From NCBI GenBank assembly GCA_951213105.1, contig OX578134.1:136024793-136088792 (forward strand): a stretch of 64,000 nucleotides of DNA, given 5' to 3'. Of this stretch, positions 59,513 to 64,000 are shown piece by piece. Under the pieces are notes generated by a model. The model made no database searches. It was not told where the DNA came from and saw nothing but the letters and a program-made list of their open reading frames with translations. The position numbers and the translations under genes were made by a program. Numbering within the stretch: the first letter of the stretch is position 1; the number at the start of each line of letters is the position of its first letter. Origin of the DNA: Amaurobius ferox. Its lineage: Eukaryota > Arthropoda > Arachnida > Araneae > Amaurobiidae.

Positions 59513-60627
59513 TTGTGAGTTGAGCATTATTATATAGACACATACAAAAACTATAATTTCTGAAATATAACTATAACTAAATTAGGAGGTGCGAGTGAAG
59601 ATCAAATTAATTATCTTCAGAAAATTGCCCAAAACACACAGCGAACAACTCACATTTATACTTATTTTAGAACAAAGATAAAACAAATCTAATATAGTAA
59701 ACAATGATCAGATAAAATTATTAAAAAAAATTTGGCAGCGTTGCACTACACAAAAATTACATTTTTAATAAATGAAGAATCTACGAATATTAAGTATAAA
59801 CTAAATATTAACTCCATATATAGCAAAAATACAATAAAATGGCAAAAATACGACTAAATACAATACAACATTTTCATGATTCGCATTTTGAATACAATCA
59901 CTTGTAATTAATTCGTATTACTTCTCAGTATACCCAAGTTGGTTAGCTGGGCTCGCAGGTATGTACTCAGTATACCTTGGAGCACTTAATTTGTAAACGT
60001 AATGTACGAATATATTTCCGATGATATACTACTTCACTTCAGAAGATGGATATAGAAATGTAGAAATGTTGCTGTAATGATGACGTGTGCTACAGGGCGT
60101 ATAATAAACATTCCCAAATACTTATCCGAGTGCATACGAATTCAGCGTTATGCATTAGTTAATAAGGCATGTTCTTATTATCTGATCCTATCGAATTTGC
60201 TCGCAATCGGAAGGATACTACAGGCAGATAAAGCTTGTTTAATTAGGTTCCAGTTAACCTACTTTAACACAGTGCTTCATAAGCCAGAATTTAGAATCAT
60301 TGCCAGAATTTAAAAAGTGTGTATGTTTGTGTGTGTATCTGCGTGGGGGGGAGGATGACGTGTGAATGGGAGTGTTTCAATAAAATTAGATATTGTTTAG
60401 TCCATGCGGTTTTAAAGAGAATAAATCGAACATCAGAAAGAAAACGGGCAAATATTTATGAAGATATTTGTGAAGATGACTGGATATTTAGGTAGAATCC
60501 TTTATATGGTTGTAAATAATGTTCACACTTTATTTTTGGCCAAAATATTAAACATTTCTATTCACGTTTGCGTATTTTTTTCGAACAGTCATACGGATTA
60601 TCTGGGAAACCGGAAGTGACATCTACA
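59513..60627. other. No recognisable feature
   Basis: AT-rich; a G run near 60345. No gene. Confidence 0.4.
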
Positions 60628-61000
60628 GAACAGGAAGAGGGATATTTAGTAAACTCGCTTCCTTCATCTGAAGTTCAATGCTGAATCAGTATCAGCCATC
60701 ATTTAAGTTCTATCTATAATCAATATTGAGATATACATGCTTTAAGGGCATTTTTAACTGGACGTGAAAAAAAATCGAAACTGGAAATCAATCATAATGT
60801 CAGCACTATCTATAGAATATCTTGAGGAATAGATGGTTCAAGAATATTTTTGAACCGGATGTGGAAAAAGAACCGGAAGAGGGAATCCTTAGTAAATTAG
60901 ACTTTCTGTTTCAGAATTTGATGCTAAATTTATATAAATTATCCTATAATCTCATAGCTACTCTTGAGAAATTGATGTTTTAAGTAAATTGAAAATAGCG
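60628..61000. repeat. Diverged tandem repeat, period about 241 bp
   Basis: 'caggaagagggatatttagt' (60631) and 'ccggaagagggaatccttag' (60873) start matching units. The second unit is incomplete. Confidence 0.6.
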
Positions 61001-61091
61001 GATCTGAGATAATCTTTTGCAACCTTGTCCCTTCGTATGACGGGCTTATCCTTCCAGTGTTTTATAAATTATTATAATTAATTTCTCCCAG

Positions 61092-61689
<598 letters not shown>

Positions 61690-64000
61690 CGTTAATCAAG
61701 CATGCTAAAAAATGTTCTAGTTGGACGAACCATTTAAAACGGTATCCCCGAAAAATTCCTTCGCCCTTACCCTCTTCTGATTTTGCTTTTGATCAAGCTT
61801 TTCCTGTGGCTGATGCTCCTTCTTCTTCTCTTCACCCTGTGTTTACATATTCCCGTTTAGAAATTCTCGCTTTAAAACCTAAAATGTTTCCTCAGTTAAA
61901 AAAGCCTTTACCTTTTCCGTTCATAAATGTTATCTCCTTTGATATTTCCTCTATTCAGTGTAAAGCTCGTGAGAGAGGCCCAAAATTTGCATATCCTTGT
62001 GTTAATCCCAGTTTTATTAATTTAATTCCCCCTGTGGAAGATGCTCTTCTTAATGTGGCTCAAGGCCATAAAGATCTTGGCCGGTTTGTTTTATATCGGT
62101 TTATCTCTGCCTTTCAAAAAGATAATAAACTTAAAAGTAAAAGTGGGCATTCTAGTTTTGATATTGCTTTGAACACTGAAATAGCGGAAATTAAGAAACT
62201 TAAATCCAACCCCGACCTTGTTATTTTATCTGCTGATAAGACCAAGCAACTTGTTCTTTGCAGTAAAACTAATTATGTTAATTCACTGCAGAAGTGTATT
62301 GACGAGATGGACTGCAACCAGTTCAAAAAATTCCAAATTACGTTGATTAATACTAGGATCGCAAAACTTTAAAAATGTACAGATCTTCTTCCTAATATTA
62401 AATCTGCCGTTTCTCGCACTTCGCACCAACTTCCTAAAATTTTTGGTCAAATAAAACTTCACAAATTAAATCATCCCATGAGCCCTATTGTTATAAATGT
62501 ACAGAACCTACTTATTTTTTAGAGAAATCCCTTGCATATTTCTTAAAATCGTATTTTAGTAGTCATAGTTGTTCCATCAGCTCTACTGAAAATTTCATCA
62601 ATTTACTTTTTAAAACTAAATTTAATGCTAATAGTACTCTCGATAGTTTTGATGTCGTTTCCATTTCCCTAGTATCTCCGTTAACATTGCTCTTGATATT
62701 ATTGCCAAAAACTTCATATTCACCAATGTAAAACCCCCACTATCGACGCAATCACTTCTGCTTTGAATATTATTGAGGAGACAAATTACTTTTCGTGACG
62801 CTGTTTTCTTGTAAACTTCTGGAGCTCCTATGGGTAGCCCTTTATCTGGTATTTTGGTTGAGGCCGTTTTGCAGGAGCTCGAGAATGAGATTTTGCCTTC
62901 TTTAACAATTAAACATATTCTTTGGTGCCGTTACGTGGATGATATTTTTATTATCTGGGATAGTGATTTAAATGATCTCCTTCACCTTTTGGATAAAGTT
63001 AATGATTTTTACCCTTCAATTAATTTTACTGTTGAGCATGAATCTAACTGTTCCTTGTCTTTCCTTGATGTTCTGGTCCCCTTTCTGATTTTGATTTTCA
63101 TACTTCCGTTTTCCGTAAATCCCTTTTTACTAATACCTGTATCCCCGCTAATTCTTTCCATCCGGTATCCTCTAGAAAGCTTCTTTTAACGCGTATTTTA
63201 ATCGCGCATTTAATGTTTGCTCTTCTATCTCCGCTTTAACTGATGAAATTAATTTTATTTTTAAACTTGGCCATGAGGCTGCTTATTCTTTTTAATTTAT
63301 TTATATGATCTTCACCCACGTTCGCCTTAAATGTACTCAATTTGATACTAAACTTGTTGCTATTAAAGATCGCTTAGTCCATAAATTCAGTGTTCCTTAC
63401 CATCCTAGGATTTTCCGTCCTTTTATTAATTTCTGTCATGAATTTGGTTTCATAACCGCTCACTCTAATATTACCACTTTATTTAATCGTATTCGATCCG
63501 ATAAATTTTGGAATTTTAATGACTTTAAAAGCTTTGCTGGGGTGAATGTCGTTCCCTTGTTATCCCGTGCTGGTGACTATAAATTTTACATTGGTAGTAC
63601 AAAACGTACTGTTGGCATCCGTTTAGAAGAACATCCTCGCGATGTCAAATCTGGCAAACTTTCTACGGCTCTTGCTCAATATGTGGTTAATGATAAATTT
63701 CTTCCCGTTTTTGAAAAAAACTTTCCTTTTGGTTCGTTGTAACAATCCACGCAGTATTCTTCTTTATGAATCCCTGTTTATTTATATTTACCGTGAATCA
63801 ATTTGTAATTTTGATCCTGTTCAAATTTTAAGTTATGTTTGGCGACTCATTCTCAACTCTATGCAATTCAAATCTCTTAAAAGTTATTTGTGACGTCATT
63901 CTCAGGAATATCATGCTTGACGTTTTTCTAAAATTTGTATTATTTCTTTTCTTGTAATATTTTAAAATTCATAAGCATTTAAACTTATTTTGTAATTTCC
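61690..64000 (+). pseudogene. Canonical PLE (RT followed by C-terminal GIY-YIG), degraded, runs off the window
   Basis: N-terminal part (frame open from about 61690; ORF 61806-62372) contains GPKFAYPCVNPSFINLIPP and the PLE block LKSNPDLVILSADKTKQLVL. Frameshifts follow. RT remnants include LPKIFGQIKLHKLNHPMSPI (about 62431), motif A as SFDVVSIS (about 62645), motif B GAPMGSPLSG and motif C CRYVDDIFIIW (ORF 62830-63189). The C-terminal endonuclease (63305-63742) retains AGVNVVPLLSRAGDYKFYIG, STKRTVGIRLEEH and DVKSGK. A downstream LLYESLFIYIYR stretch, in a shifted frame, may hold the catalytic Glu. Several frameshifts and stops make it non-functional. The domain order is opposite to the Naiad at 15305. 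Its 3' end is not in the window. Confidence 0.88.

Overview
This is a gene-poor, AT-rich window of a eukaryotic, almost certainly invertebrate, nuclear genome. Long (TA)n and (CA)n microsatellites, tRNA-derived SINEs, Tc1 fossils, short stem-loop repeats and several Penelope-like elements (PLEs) make up most of what can be identified. No prokaryotic signal and no recognisable host exon was found. The phylum is not determined: the repeat content would fit an arthropod (chelicerates included) or a mollusc.

The dominant theme is PLE retrotransposons with permuted domains. At 15305-17977 lies an intact 890-codon ORF with an N-terminal GIY-YIG endonuclease, a CxC linker motif and a C-terminal reverse transcriptase (RT). 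This order defines the Naiad/Chlamys clade, whereas canonical PLEs carry GIY-YIG at the C-terminus. The ORF sits in a complex insertion (13043-18431) with a 1456-bp inverted partial copy in front of it that looks identical, and (TA)n on both sides. At least four older Naiad copies follow the same rule of ending in (TA)n: A (7455-8671, +), D (9692-11076, -), E (about 18918-21015, -) and F (24742-27561, -). Isolated 3' tails, one a tail-to-tail pair, lie at 8708-9662. A degraded PLE of the canonical C-terminal-endonuclease type runs off the right edge (61690-64000), so both architectures occur within 64 kb.

The right half (about 28-59 kb) is dominated by short non-autonomous elements of roughly 0.7-1.2 kb. 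They have a small 5' hairpin, a short ACTTTCC / GGAAAGT inverted repeat, a CA- or CAGA-rich microsatellite near the 3' end and a 3' terminal stem-loop. I divide them into families A, B and D and read them as HINE/DINE-1-like (Helentron-associated) elements; that class is an inference. Several sit head-to-tail.

Other items: a SINE with a perfect 15-bp target-site duplication (23661-23924); a second SINE family (about 1738 and 59195); two Tc1-like relics (46.1 and 49.8-51.1 kb); a hAT-like MITE inserted in one arm of an imperfect palindrome (45190-45368); a perfect 45-bp-arm hairpin (30985-31078); a 25-bp minisatellite (54824-55098); and a broken coiled-coil ORF of unknown origin (29743-30300, -). 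Large stretches hold nothing I can name, and this is stated in their entries.
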